Source: Chenopodium formosanum
Taxonomy: Eukaryota; Streptophyta; Magnoliopsida; Caryophyllales; Amaranthaceae
NCBI GenBank assembly: GCA_024500155.1
Contig: CM044877.1
Span: forward strand, 29,139,001 to 29,203,000
Length of the DNA: 64,000 bases
Direction: 5' to 3'
This document shows positions 33,467 to 45,180 of the stretch, piece by piece; the first letter of the stretch is position 1, and each line of letters starts with the position of its first letter. The translations under genes and the position numbers were made by a program. The notes under the pieces are model-generated. The model saw only the letters and a program-made list of their open reading frames with translations. It was not told where the DNA came from and did not search any database.

Positions 33467-34028
33467 GTGGGACGATAGGAGTCTTGCTAGTCAAAGTAGC
33501 TTGCTCCGACGCATGATTAATTGATTCATGCACCCTCGCCTCTGATGTGGTGTTATCCACATCCATTTGTTGCTCGTCTCGAATTTCTTCGAGAATCACT
33601 TTACTCCCACTTGGCTTTCTAGACAGGAATTCCTTTTCTAGAAAGACACCATCGCGAGCAACAAACACTTTGTTATCTTCGCGATTGTAGAAGTAATACC
33701 TTTTTGTTTCTTTTGGATAGCCCATAAAGAAACACTTGTCTGATTTAGGTTATAGTTTATCACCTTGTAAACGTTTTACATAGGCTTCACAACCCCAAAT
33801 CTTGAGATAAGACAACCTTGGAACTTTTCCAGTCCATATCTCATATGGTGTCTTCTCAACTGCTTTGGACGGGCTTCTGTTTAGTACTCTGGCAGCTGTT
33901 TCTAATGCATATCCCCAAAACGATATGTGAAGATCAGTAAAGCTCATCATGGACCTCACCATATCAAGTAAAGTCATGTTCCTCCTTTCTGACACACCAT
34001 TCAACTGTGGCGTTCCTGGAGCCTGGAG
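33396..34028 (-). pseudogene. Element C integrase, C-terminal part
   Basis: Minus frame NGVSERRNMTLLDMVRSMM (34004-33750) and GYPKETKRYYFYN with the chromo-less copia tail (33725-33396) follow the DDE core. The segments overlap by frameshift: first the CCTGGAG duplication at 34015-34028, then a stop near 33749. Normal copia order. Confidence 0.85.
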
Positions 34029-35430
34029 GAGTTAACTGTGAAATTATTCCACAATTAATCAGATGTTCATCAAATTCTTGGGTCAAATATTCACCACCAC
34101 GATCTGATCGTAATGCTTTAATTGTTTTCCCAAGTTGGTTTTGTACCTCATTCTGGAATTCTTTGAATTTTTCAAAGGATTCCGATTTGTTCTTCATTAA
34201 GTAGACATAACTATATCTACTTAAATCATCAGTAAAAGTAATGAAGTAGTTAAACCCACCCCTTGCTTTTGAACTCATTGGTCCACATACATCCGTATGT
34301 ATGAGTCCCAAAAGATCACTAGCTCTTTCACCTATACCCGTGAAGGGTGAGTTAGTCATTTTCCCAAGCAAGCATGACTCGCAATTTTCAAATGATTCAT
34401 AATCAAATGAAGAAAGAAGTTTATCCTTGTGTAATTTTTGGATGCGCTTTTGGTTGATGTGACCAAGCCTACAATGCCATAGGTAAGTTGGGTTTGAACC
34501 ATCTGTTTTCTGCCTTTTATGATCAATATTGTAGACATGGGTTGTATTTTCTAACACATACAAACCATTAATTAATTTGGCGTTAGCATATAACATATTT
34601 TCTTTCGAAATAAAACAACACTTGTCTCTTATTTCAAATGAAAATCCTTCAGAATCTAAAACAGGAACTGAAATAATGTTTTTAGTTATTGTTGGTACAT
34701 AATAACAGTTATTAAGCACCAAAATATGTCCAGAAGGAAGTCTCACATGATAGCTTCCAATAGCAAGTGCAGCAACTTTTGCTCCATTTCCTACTCGAAG
34801 CGTTACTTCCCCTTTTGCTAACTCCTTACTTTCTTTCAAGCCCTGCACGTTATTAACAATATGAGCACCACATCCGGTATCCAATACCCAAGTGGAAGAT
34901 GAAGTAAGATTAATTTCTACAACGAAAACATCAAGTAACTCTTTACCTTCAGTTTTCACTGGTGTATAGTGGGGACACCCTGGTGTATGGCATGGCCAAC
35001 TACCGTAAAAGAAGCATTCGCTTCCTCTCCTCTTCAAGAACTCCTCAGCATGGTTAAGCAACAGATTGATCAATGTCACCGAAGATCCCTCATCATTATG
35101 AGTGAGCTTGACAATGTCAATACCATCATGGAGTGAGAACAAAATAATATCATGAGCAGAGTCATCATCGATCGGTTTCCCAAGGACATCCATTTGATTG
35201 AACATTTCAATCAATTCCCTTACATGGGCCATTACTGACTGACCAGGCATGAGTCTTTTAGCCATTATTTTATAATGGACATTGTAAGCCTCATACCTTA
35301 CACTGTCAGTCCAGGAATAGTAAATCTGAGGGATCGAGTTAACGATCTCTCTTACATTTTGATCATTTATGCCTCCACTTCCTAGAGCTCCTATGCCACC
35401 TCGACAGATAGCACGAAGACATTTGTACAA
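33964..35430 (-). pseudogene. Element C gag C-terminal half, protease and integrase N-terminal half
   Basis: A 488-residue frame. Gag helices (YEAYNVHYKIMAKRLMPGQS) lead to a shortened region where the zinc knuckle should be: CFFYGSWPCHTPGC lacks the His and spacing of CX2CX4HX4C. Protease WVLDTGCGAH, integrase HHCC (HCRLGHINQKRIQKL...CESCLLGK) and DDE residues (LIHTDVCGPM, ALRSDRGGEYL) follow. The last residues after QLTPPG are out of frame because of the 7-bp duplication. The upstream gag start is in another frame (35709-35464). Confidence 0.9.
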
Positions 35431-35463
35431 TATGGTTAGCTCATAGTGCCTGAATCTTCTTTT

Positions 35464-35709
35464 CTAACAAGTTGGAATAGATTCTAAAATGAGCTCTCTG
35501 ATTTTCTCTGCAGCTGAAACAATTTCAGCATGCCTTTCAGCTCTATACTTTTCTATGTATTTGCTCTCAACAGGAATGTATAAACGAGATTCAAGCCCAT
35601 GGCTTGTGAGAACATTTCTCAACTCCTTTTCCCATTCCCTGAAGTTTCTGAGATTCAACCTTAAGTTAAGTTTCATTGGTAAAATTGTGTTGTCGTATAA
35701 GTTATTCAT
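35464..35709 (-). pseudogene. Element C gag N-terminus
   Basis: ATG at 35709 gives MNNLYDNTILPMKLN...FREWEKELRNVL, the usual copia gag start. A stop or frameshift near 35462 separates it from the frame at 35430. It lies 2.1 kb downstream of the PBS. Confidence 0.75.
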
Positions 35710-36468
35710 CTACAAACAAAAACAAACGAGGCAAAGTTCAATAATTATGTTTAATAAACTTTTAAAGCACCATAAGCGATTATAATACTGGTAACTTTAA
35801 AACATTCATTCAATTTTTAATTGATCCCTATTGAATAGAATGATTCCAAGATCCTTTATTTGTGCAATAATTGACCGGACTTTGGCCCTACCATCAACTA
35901 TTACATTTTCAAGGTGAGTAAACTCTTTACTGATTACAACTCTTTGTAATTCTTGGTTGAATAATTAACCATCACATGTTTAATTATTACCCTTAGCTTC
36001 AAGGTTCTAAACTCTTTAGGTAACCTTGTTGAGTATAACCAATCAAAAGTGTAAAATTTATTTTACCCCCACTCCCCTAAGATATAATATGACACCCTGC
36101 TTTGGCATGACCCATCATAAATATCAAAGGTTTCATCGGGTTTTTGATTGGAAAAGCTACCTCAATATTACTAGGACCTAGATTTATTATGTTGTGATTA
36201 TTTAGTGAACTCTAGCGCATCATCAAAAAACATAAATAAAATCTAACATGCATAATCTACTAATGCATAAATAAAGCATGACATAGTATGGCCCCTTAAT
36301 CCTAAGAAAACTAATAAAGCAAAAGCTCCCACTTGAACCTTCATGGATCTCATCCATCTTGATCCTTTGGGCCTCCACTCCATGGATTCTTGGATTAACG
36401 GCAACCTGCAATTCTATTCTATTCTATCTACTACTTAAATAAAATAAAATAAATTACAAAAACACTTA

Positions 36469-36522
36469 ACGGTACGCAGACCGTATTTAGATTACAAAAA
36501 TACGAAATGATGCGCAGATCAT
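36469..36522 (-). other. Paired leader hairpins, element C
   Basis: Two 16-nt stem-loops lie at 36469-36484 and 36507-36522. Minus-strand forms are ACGGT-CTGCGT-ACCGT and ATGAT-CTGCGC-ATCAT. Stems differ at paired positions so that pairing is kept; the loop is conserved. Confidence 0.65.
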
Positions 36523-37070
36523 ATTTAGAATCTATGGGCCATACTAGTCTATATAGCAATATATAACATCATATATGCCATATAATAAATCACTCATCAT
36601 GCTTTCCTAGACTACAACATCGAATGTTCACAGTAAAGGAAACATGGTTCCTAAAATATCTCATATTTTAATTAGTTACTGTAATTAGATAATATCATAT
36701 ATTATTCATAACCAATTATAAAATATCATATATTTTAATTTAGGTATGAGATAGAATCAAATCTTATTTTAATTATGGAAGATAAATCATATTTATTTTC
36801 CATGATTATCTTAACCTTTAGAAGATTCTATCCTAATTACTTGCCAATCACATATTTTAAATCAATTAATATCCTAAAATAATTATGGGATAATCACATT
36901 ATTTAATCAATTATTATCCAAATAGAATCTTTTGCTCCATAGTTATCCTATCTTAACAAAATTAACAACTTTAATTTTGTTAATTATCTTTTCAAAATCA
37001 AAACTTATCTTTTAATTTTAATTTTGAAAACTGATTTTATTCAAAATAAAATAATTTTTTTTTTTTGAAA

Positions 37071-37311
37071 ATCCGCGTCAGCCACCGTAGTGTGGCCAGC
37101 CGAAGCCGACCACGGTGGCCGCACACCTTGCGGTGTGCGCTCCCCCTGCAGCGACACGTGGACAGCAGCAGCAGCACACCTATCGGGGTGGTGCACTGCT
37201 GCGCTGCCCCTTTGACTGACCCGTGCCCAGCCCACCCTCCCTCCTGGACCACCGCTGGTGCAGTAGTCGTCGTGGCTGCGCCACCCAGCCGCGGCTGCCG
37301 CACCTCAATTT
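37071..37311. other. GC-rich block in leader C, flanked by T runs
   Basis: About 240 bp of high-GC sequence in an AT-rich leader, with T runs next to both ends (about 37055-37066 and 37313-37329). Small ORFs on both strands show no domain. Origin unknown. Confidence 0.6.
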
Positions 37312-37820
37312 CCCTTTTTTTTTTTTTTAGTTTGAAACAAAACAATTTTATTAAAATTAAAATTAGTGTGGTCCATCCAATTTTAAAATTAAATCATATT
37401 CAATTTTAAAATTAGGGTTCTTCATGAATTTAATCTCAATTCAATTTCACTTTTAAATTAAATAGGTTGATCATGAAAAATTCATAATTTATCATGAAAT
37501 CAATTAGATTAAATTCTTTAAACATAAAACTTTCGAATTAAATCAAAATCAAAAACACAAATTTCACAAATTAGGGTTAATGATTTTGAAAATTTCGAAA
37601 TATTAAGGGGGGGCTCGAATTTTTTGAACTTCATAGGGCAATTTTCGAATCAAATTTGGGCTAATATGGAGCAAATTAAACAACTTTAATGATTCTATAT
37701 TGTTAAATCAAATTTAATATAATAATTGACCCATAATTAAATTATTCTCCCTCCTAATTGAATTAAAATTGTGGATCAACAAAGGTTTAATACTCAATAT
37801 ATGTAATTCTAAGAGGCTAA

Positions 37821-37830
37821 CTGATACCAC
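37821..37830 (-). promoter_or_regulatory. tRNA-iMet primer-binding site of element C
   Basis: Minus-strand GTGGTATCAG follows the 5' LTR, matching the plant copia PBS TGGTATCAGAGC for its first nine bases. Confidence 0.85.
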
Positions 37831-38618
37831 TGTAGGGGATTATAGGTACTACGCAGCGAAAATAATCATGAATCATATTCATATAGCACTTAACCAAGGA
37901 TCTCATGCATAACACATAAAGAGTAAGAATTATACCTTTGAAGCGTGATTCCACTAGCAATCGAGCAAGAACAAGGGAGACAAAGAACCTCAAACGTGAT
38001 TCCTCTACTTGGTCCACAGGCACAGGTTAAGACCTCCACTAATGCTAGTTAGTCGCGATCGAACTCTTCAATCGACCTTCTACGGAGAGGTATGAGCAAC
38101 GAACTAGTCACGAACCACCACGAACCACCGCGAACACCACCAGGGGTGGTCGGCCGCAAGTCCAAGGGGAGGAAGAGGGGTGCCGTGAGAGAGAAAGAGG
38201 GAGGTGAGGGTATTGGGATTTGGTTGCCTTTATTCACAATTCACTGTAAGTTGATTGTGACTCTTGTGTCTGCAACCCTAGGCATAGATCTTATTTATAT
38301 ATCATATCCATAAATAAGAGTCCATGACCAAGCCCAATTCCTAATCCCAATCAAACTACACTAGCCCAATCCTATTCATGATTAGTTAAATACTCATAAG
38401 GCCCAATAATGGGCCTCTTACTTGCTTAACCCAATACCTTTGTGTGTGACCTCATAGGATCCATTCTAGCGGGCTTTGGGCTATCTTACTAGCCCAAAGA
38501 TCATCTCTCATAGTCTAGCAACAGATGATGACGCCCCAAGAGAATGAACTTATTATCTCCATAATAGTGATCCTTGATATATCTAGTAATTGCATTTATC
38601 GAAGACATAACTCCTTCA
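37831..38618 (-). repeat. 5' LTR of element C
   Basis: This 788-bp LTR matches 30141-30929 throughout, TGTAGGGG to CTTCA. Confidence 0.93.
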
Positions 38619-38623
38619 CTATG

Positions 38624-39437
38624 ATCTTTGGAGGGAATGTGATTGCGCCGAGCTAATGCACATTAATCCTATCTCCAATTTTAAGGATGTGCTCCTTAGT
38701 TAGAAGGCCCTTAGCCCCAAAAAATTGCTGACTGCAGTGACGCAGCTATGGTTTATATAGAGTCGTCGCAACGAAATTTTTTTTAAGAATAGTGAGGTAC
38801 CCCATTTAGTGGTTCAAGATAAAGTGATGAGGCTTGTTGAGGATTGTGGCAAGTATGTTTCTAGGATTTATGGTACATTAAGTAAGAAGATCCCTAGAAG
38901 TCCGAGTGTATGGCACCCTCCCGCCTACTGACTTTGTTAAGGTGAACTGTGATGCAAGCTTGAATGTTGATGGCTGGGTAGGCTTAGGTGCTGTGATTAG
39001 GGACTAAAAAGGTGAGATTCTGTGGGCAGGAACAAAAAGAATGCGAGGAAGATGGCCCCCCTGAAATTGCTGAATGTAGAGCACTCCTCTTTTGGGATTA
39101 AACTGGCCGCTAGGCATGGGTTCGAAAGGATCATTGTTGAATCGGATAGCCAGACTGTCATTCATCGTCTTACAAAGTGTGCTACCTACTTCATTGATTT
39201 AGATTCCATTCTTGAGGATGTTTTATTTGTTAGTAAGAAGTTTGAGTTTGTTTCTTGGTCCCATGTAAAAAGAGATGGTAATTCCGTAGATTATCATCTC
39301 TCTAGGATAATGCCTTTTGGTGAAGAACAAGTGTGGGGAAATAATTCTCCTTTCGATGTATCCTCATATTTTTTAATGGACAAATTGTCCATTGATTAAG
39401 AAGATGCACTAGTCCGGTTTTTCTCAAAAAAAAAAAA
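38624..39437 (+). pseudogene. LINE 1 3' part with RNase H and poly(A)
   Basis: It continues from 30140 (YDLWREC) through a degenerate linker with stops near 38700 and 38750. The RNase H domain follows (VNCDASLNVDGWVGLGAVIRD; ESDSQTVIHRL; SWSHVKRDGN) with a stop after VIRD at about 39006. A frameshift near 39040 leads into the 39022-39399 frame. The A run 39426-39437 is the LINE tail. Confidence 0.85.
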
Positions 39438-39511
39438 ACAACACAGACTACATTTTCTTTTTCTTTTACAAAGACAATACTTTATACACGAAGTAATTAG
39501 AAGAGCTTTTG

Positions 39512-41150
39512 TCAAATTCCCGGTGCATGTTATTCAGAGTTTAGAATCAGCCATGAGCCGCTTTATTTGGAGACAAGGTGATGATCGTCGAAGAATCCAT
39601 TGGAAGAGTTCGAGTGATATGTGCAACCCAAAATGCTTGGGTGGGATGGGCTTTAGAGACCTTAGCGTCTTTAATGATGCTCTTCTAGGGAGGCAAGCTT
39701 GGAGGTTGTTAAAAGGGGAAAACACTTTGCTAGGAAAGGTCATGAAAGCTAAGTATTATCCGAATGATTCTTTACTAGAGGCTTCTCTTGGTTTGGGGGG
39801 AAGTTACTCTTGGAGGAGTGTATGGAGTTCGAAGGCGCTACTTAAAGAGGGCATTTTGTGGAGAATTGGTAGAGGGACACAAGTGAAGATATGGGACGAG
39901 CCTTGGATTGAAGGGGAACTGGACGTTTCATCACTAGTGCTATGTGTGATGATTTAGTCCACGTGGGTGACTTGATTGATGACCAGCGAAGAGAGTGGAA
40001 AGGAGACTTAATAGCACAATGCTTTAATGAGCATGATCAGAGACGTATTCTTGTCATCCCCCTAAGCACGAGGGCACCTGATGACTCTCTTTTTTGGGCG
40101 TTCTCGAAGGATGGGGCTTACTCTACCAAAACAGCATATTTGCTTAGCAAGGGATGCAATCTGGATGCTTTTCATAAGGCGTGGGTAGTGTTATGGAGAA
40201 GGAAGGTTTCACCAAAGGTGCGCCATTTCTTATGGCGTTTATGTACTGGTACACTACCTGTCAGAGCTCTGCTATACAAGAGACATATAGCTAATAGTCC
40301 AACCTTCCAGTGGTGCAATGAAGATGAAACATCAAGTCATGCGATTTTCAAGTGCATCAGATTAAAGGAGTTATGGGCTGGTATGGGGTGTAATTCTTTA
40401 ATCGAGCATGTAGATTCGATTTCAATGTGTGACTTGATTGAAAGCTGGGAATCAAAGGGGAAGATTGCTCAAAGGGCTGCGATTCTTGCTTGGTGTGTTT
40501 GGGGTGAGCGAAACCAAAATTTGTTTGAAAATGTGAGCTTACCGGATTGCATTCTGGCTCGACGAGGTCATAGACTTGTGGAAGAACATGATTAATACTC
40601 CAAGAAGATTTATGGGCATATCCACAAACCGCAGCAGCCTAGTCCCAAGCGTTGGTCTCCTCCTCCAAGTGGGCATATAAAATTGAACTCTGATGCATTT
40701 GTTTTGAATGATGGCTGGATCGAGTTAGGGGTTGTGGCTAGGGATCATGAAGGAAATGTGCTGTTTGCTGCAACAAGAAGAGTTAAAGCTTGGTGGTCGG
40801 TGGAAATCGCAGAGTGCAAGGCCTTGGCGATGGCTATTCGGCTTGGCAGACATCAAGGCTATGCAAATGTTATATTAGAGTCTGACTGTCAAACAATTAT
40901 CAATCGTTTGGCCAAGGGAGCCACCTATTTGACTGAGCTGGATGCTCTTCTTGATGATGTCCTAGACTTGTGCACACATTTTGACTCAGTAGCATGGTCA
41001 CATGTAAAGAGGGAAGGAAATTTTTTCGCTCATCATTTAGCTAGGATTTTTCCATTCGGGGTAGAGCAAGTTTGGTGGAATCACTATCCCCATGAGATTT
41101 CTCCTTATGTACTCAGAGTTTGTCTCATCCCTGCACCGTGCTGTAAATAG
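39512..41150 (+). pseudogene. LINE 2: 3' fragment of a related L1-type LINE
   Basis: Three frames (39523-39957, 39942-40595, 40683-41150) give the RT C-terminal region (SLESAMSRFIWR, GGMGFRDLSVFNDALLG, KYYPND), zf-RVT (HKAWVVLWRRKVSPKVRHFLWRL...CNEDETSSHAIF) and RNase H (LNSDAFVLN, ESDCQTIINRL, WSHVKREGN). The first junction is a frameshift near 39945 and the second a stop at 40593. It is better preserved than LINE 1 and belongs to the same family. No clear poly(A) or TSD was found; the 5' end lies in the RT. Confidence 0.88.
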
Positions 41151-41802
41151 CACGGGGGCATTTTGGGGTTTTCTCGTTAAGTGAGTGTATTTTAATACTT
41201 CATACGTATATAAGTACAAATATAAAACACAACATACCCATTTGAATTAAAAGATCCGTTTCTTCATCTCCAACATAACTTAACTTTTCCCGCTTGTGTA
41301 GAGTTAGTGCAGAGGTCTGTTCTTCACCATTCTACACCATTTTCGACCACGAGAGGAGGGCCATAGATTTCGCATTTCCAATGAAGGGACGAGGTAAGTT
41401 CAATTGGTAGTAGTTGTACTTTAGGGTTGAATTTTGCGATTTTGCGACACTGAATGGGTCAAATTAGAATGAATTATTAGCGAATTGTGTTTTCAGGGCT
41501 TTAGTTGATATTAATCACTAATGTAATTGGTAATGCAATTCTAAATTAAGAATTAAATTTGAAATTAGGGTTTGGGGTTTTGCGAAATTGGTTATTGGAA
41601 TTAATCAAATAATTGCACAATTGTGGTATTTCCTGTATGTGTGGCCATTTTTGTGAAGTCCTGTTGTTAATTTTATGCAGTTTGGTAATTGATATTCATG
41701 CATGCAGTTTGGTAGTTGATTTATATTTGGTTGAATTGTGAAGTGTGTAGTTGCAAATTGAATATTTGATGGGTATTTGACTGAATCTTTGATTGAATAT
41801 TT

Positions 41803-42070
41803 GATTGAATATTCATGAATTGTGAAGTTGCATAGTGAATTGAAAGGTTGTATTTGATTTAATATTTGATTGAATATTTCATGAATTGTGAAGTAAGTTG
41901 CATAGTGAACTTTGAATATGTTATATACATGTGAATTGAAAGGTTGAAGTTATTTGAATATTGGATTGAATATTCATGAATTGTGAAGTTGCATAGTGAA
42001 GTTTGAATATGTTATATACATTTGAATTGAAAGGTTGAAGTTGATTGAATATTGATGAATGATGAATTAT
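41803..42070. repeat. Degenerate tandem repeat in intron 1 of the ULP1-like gene
   Basis: Three to four copies, with a period of about 80-95 bp, share ATTGAATATTCATGAATTG, GAAGTTGCATAGTGAA and GAATTGAAAGGTTG. The copies differ by indels. Confidence 0.7.
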
Positions 42071-44764
42071 ATGAAGTGGGTTAGTCCTTTGATTTTAAGT
42101 TAGTTGCATCTTTAAGAGGCATTGTTAAGAGGCATTATATGAAGTGGGTTAATCCTTTGATTTTCAGGTCAAGAGAAGGCCATAAAGGGTAGTGGTAAAG
42201 ATGGTAAAGGTGGTAAAGGGAAAGGAGGGAAAGGTAGGAGTAATGGAAGAGAAGGTATGAGAGTAGAGGATCGCAGCAGCAAACAAGTGATTGAGTATCA
42301 GGTAGAATCATGTGATGAATCATACTCTGAATCATCGTCAAGTGGGTCGATGTCAGAATCTGATTTTAAGTATGAACCTGAACCAGAAGTTGATCCAGTT
42401 AGTGTTGTGTGTAGTGATGATGTTAGTCAATGTTACAGTAGTGGTGATGAGGTAAAAGTTGAATTTGTAGTAGGAATTGTGATTTGTGTTGAGGTAAGGA
42501 ATGATAACATGTATGTGGAATGATGTATATGTATTGATATGCAGATTAGGAAGGCACAACGCAAAGCGAGAAGGAAAAGGAAGATTGATCCGAAGGTGTT
42601 TGTGGTGAGTTGGTTTGTTTATATGAATTCAGGCGTCCTATTTCCTATAGTTGTTCTGGATAGTTATGTAGTTTTCTGGTGTAGGACAATTCCAAAACCT
42701 TAGAAGGAAAGGTGAAGGAGGCTGGGATTGTCATTGCTTCTTTTAAGAGCAAGAAAAAGGTATTAAATCAAATCCCTTGTTGTGTTTTTTAGAACAGCAT
42801 CAAAATGCTAGATATTGGGAACAGTAATAAAAAAAAAAAAATTGTGTCTTTTTTTTTTTTTTTTTTTTTTGCAGGCAATGAATGTCAACTGCCTCGCGGA
42901 GACATTGGGTAGGATTTTAGGCAGTTTTGATGAAAGCAAGCAGCGTGTCGTGAGAGAAATGGGTTTTGGTGGCTTGTTTTATCTCAAGGGGCTGCCACGA
43001 CAGTTGGCCTTTTGGCTTTGTACAACGGTTGATGTGAGTAAAAAATGCATGTTGACTGTTGATGGACAAGTGTTACCATTGGACCCAATTCAGGTCCATT
43101 GGGTGTTGGGACTTCTATATGGTCCTAAAGTAGTACCGAAGAAGGTGGTGAACCAGGAGTTGGAGGATAGACTCTGGAATACATATAGCACAAAAACAAC
43201 ATGCGGGACTAGAGGCATAACTAGGAAGACACTTGTGCAATATCTGGATGGTCCTTGTGTGGATGAAGATGAGTTTAAGAAGGTGTTTCTAATGTATGTT
43301 TTGAGTGTACTCTGTTCATCGACATGCCGTCGTATGAAGAAGCAATTTCTTCATGGTGTATCAATGGCAGACAATGCTCCTCTGTATAATTGGTGTGAGT
43401 TTGTGCTTGATGAGCTCATGAAAGCTCTAGGGCGGTTTAGCAAAAGGTTTTATGGTGATGATCTTAATTTTAATGCAAGTAGTGGTGGATGAACCTTGTT
43501 CTTGGCGGTAAGTTTAATTCAAATTGCAATGATAGATATGATGCTGATATCAATTAGTGTTTAATAACAGGCTATGTAAATTTGTAGGTGTTTTATTTGG
43601 ACCGGCTTAATCGCTCACCCCTTAAATGGGGTGAGTTTCCTAGGATCAAAGTGTGGTCGAGGCAGAAGATGAACAAGGCTTCATCTGCTGATAAGTTTGA
43701 TAGTGGTGATTATGGAGCCCTTGGTGTGAGTGTTTACAAACTTTATACATACGCATATGTTGTAATTATAAATATCTTTGACTAACCATTTGTGTTAATA
43801 TTTTTCTAGTGTGTTAATGTGAATTATGGGCGGGATCATCCCTTAAAGGCAGGAGACATCTTGCCTTGTAGGAGTAAATGATCAAAAGATTGTGTTCAGG
43901 TTTGTCTTTCTTCATAACTGTTTATTGTTTGTGATTGAGGGTTGTGTGTTGATGCTAATCTAATTTTTGATTTATTATAATCTGTTTACTTAGGTTCTAA
44001 ATGCTTTGAAGAGTGTATTGAATGTTGAAGTGAATGTTGAACCAGATGAAGAGGAAGTGGATAGTAATCCCAAATCTATGAAGAGGAGAAGAATGGCAAC
44101 CACCGATCGGCTGTTTGAAAAGGTTATTACAGCTTCTCCTAAATCTATGTAGTAGTTAGTTCTTTTAAATAAGTATAAATTTTACAACTTGCAATCTGAT
44201 TTTGTGACCATTTTGATCATATATGCAGCCAATCCAAAAGTCATGGATAATTTGGAGAATGTGCAGATTACTGATGCAGACCCGACGGGTGATTTGCAGA
44301 AGTTGATTAATGAGGTGGGGAATGTTGTGAAGGAGTTCAATTCTAACTCACTTGATAAAGATTTTTATCGAGTATAGAGTGAAGAGATTTTGTCAAACTC
44401 TGACATTGATGTTTCCCCGTTAGTGTGGATTGTTACGCAATCTGTATGTGGTCCATTTAATGGTGATGCATCTGCTCCCAATCATCAGTACATATTGATT
44501 GAGAATCCAATCAACCAGTACAGGGGACCTAAGTATACTTTGGGTAATGACTGCTCAAACTTTTCTGAAACTAATGTGTTTGATGGATTGTTCTCAAACA
44601 TTAGGTTGGATAGCCCCCCATTTTGTGGTCAGAAGCAGGGAGTGGGTCAGGAGCAGGGAGTGGGTCGGGTCAAGGGAGTGGATAAGGAACAGGGAGAGCA
44701 TAAGGAGAAGAAGGAGATAAAAGAACATAGTTTATCTAAGGACAAGGGAGAGTAGAAGGAGATT

Positions 44765-45180
44765 TGGCAGCATACATTGGAGAAGGATAAGGAGAAGGAG
44801 AGAGAGACTGAGAATGAGAATGAGAAGGATAATGAGAGAGATAAAGAGAAGGGGAAAGAGGATCAGAAGGAGAAAGAGAATGAGAAGGAGAAAAAGGAGG
44901 AGAAGGAGAATGAGAAGGTGAATGAGAAGGAGAATGAGCATGTGAATAAGGGGAATGAGAACAAGAAAGAGAGTGAGAAAGTGAATGAGAATGTGGAGGA
45001 GAAAGAGAATGAGAAGGTGAAGTAGAATGAGAAGGAGAAAGAGAATGAGAAGGAGGAAAAGAATGAGGAAGAGAATGATAAGGTGGATGACAAGAAGACT
45101 GATTTTGTGAATGACAAGGAGGCTGATAAGGTGAATGACAAGGAGAATGATAAGGAGAAGGAGAATGGGAATGGTCCAGA
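44765..45180. repeat. GAGAAN-type low-complexity repeat coding E/K/N/D in exon 9
   Basis: About 400 bp of (GAGAAK/N) repeats yields alternating Glu, Lys, Asn and Asp on plus. It is interrupted by one stop (45023). Opposite-strand ORFs (Ser/Phe/Leu-rich) are shadows. Confidence 0.85.

Larger units (their letters stand above)
35710..37820 (-). other. 5' leader of element C
   Basis: A long non-coding leader. It holds the hairpin pair (36469-36522), segments that match the leader of element A, and a GC-rich block (37071-37311). Short ORFs in the block are not supported. Confidence 0.7.
30141..38618 (-). mobile_element. Element C: complete Ty1/copia retrotransposon, almost intact
   Basis: The LTRs are nearly equal (789 and 788 bp), the TSD CTATG is perfect (30136-30140, 38619-38623), the PBS for tRNA-iMet (minus GTGGTATCAG at 37821-37830) is intact, and a polypurine tract (minus AAGTGGGAGA) adjoins the left LTR. 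On minus, gag, protease, integrase, RT and RNase H are in copia order. Lesions are few: a frameshift in gag near 35460, a 7-bp duplication in integrase (34015-34028), a frameshift or stop before RT, and a stop near 32058. It looks younger than element A, which shares the leader motifs. Confidence 0.93.
1735..39437 (+). mobile_element. LINE 1: L1-type non-LTR retrotransposon, 5'-truncated and split by three LTR insertions
   Basis: Segments 1735-2551, 28582-29155, 30058-30140 and 38624-39437 join into one reverse transcriptase, zf-RVT and RNase H coding region once the inserted LTR elements and their TSD copies are removed. Reading frame and domain order continue across each junction. The 3' end is an A run at 39426-39437. 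The 5' truncation fits target-primed reverse transcription. The coding sequence has many stops and at least two frameshifts, so the copy is dead. Confidence 0.85.

Noticed and set aside
44732..45141. Ser/Phe and Leu-rich ORFs on minus opposite the E/K repeat
   Set aside because: Shadows of the GAGAAN low-complexity tract.
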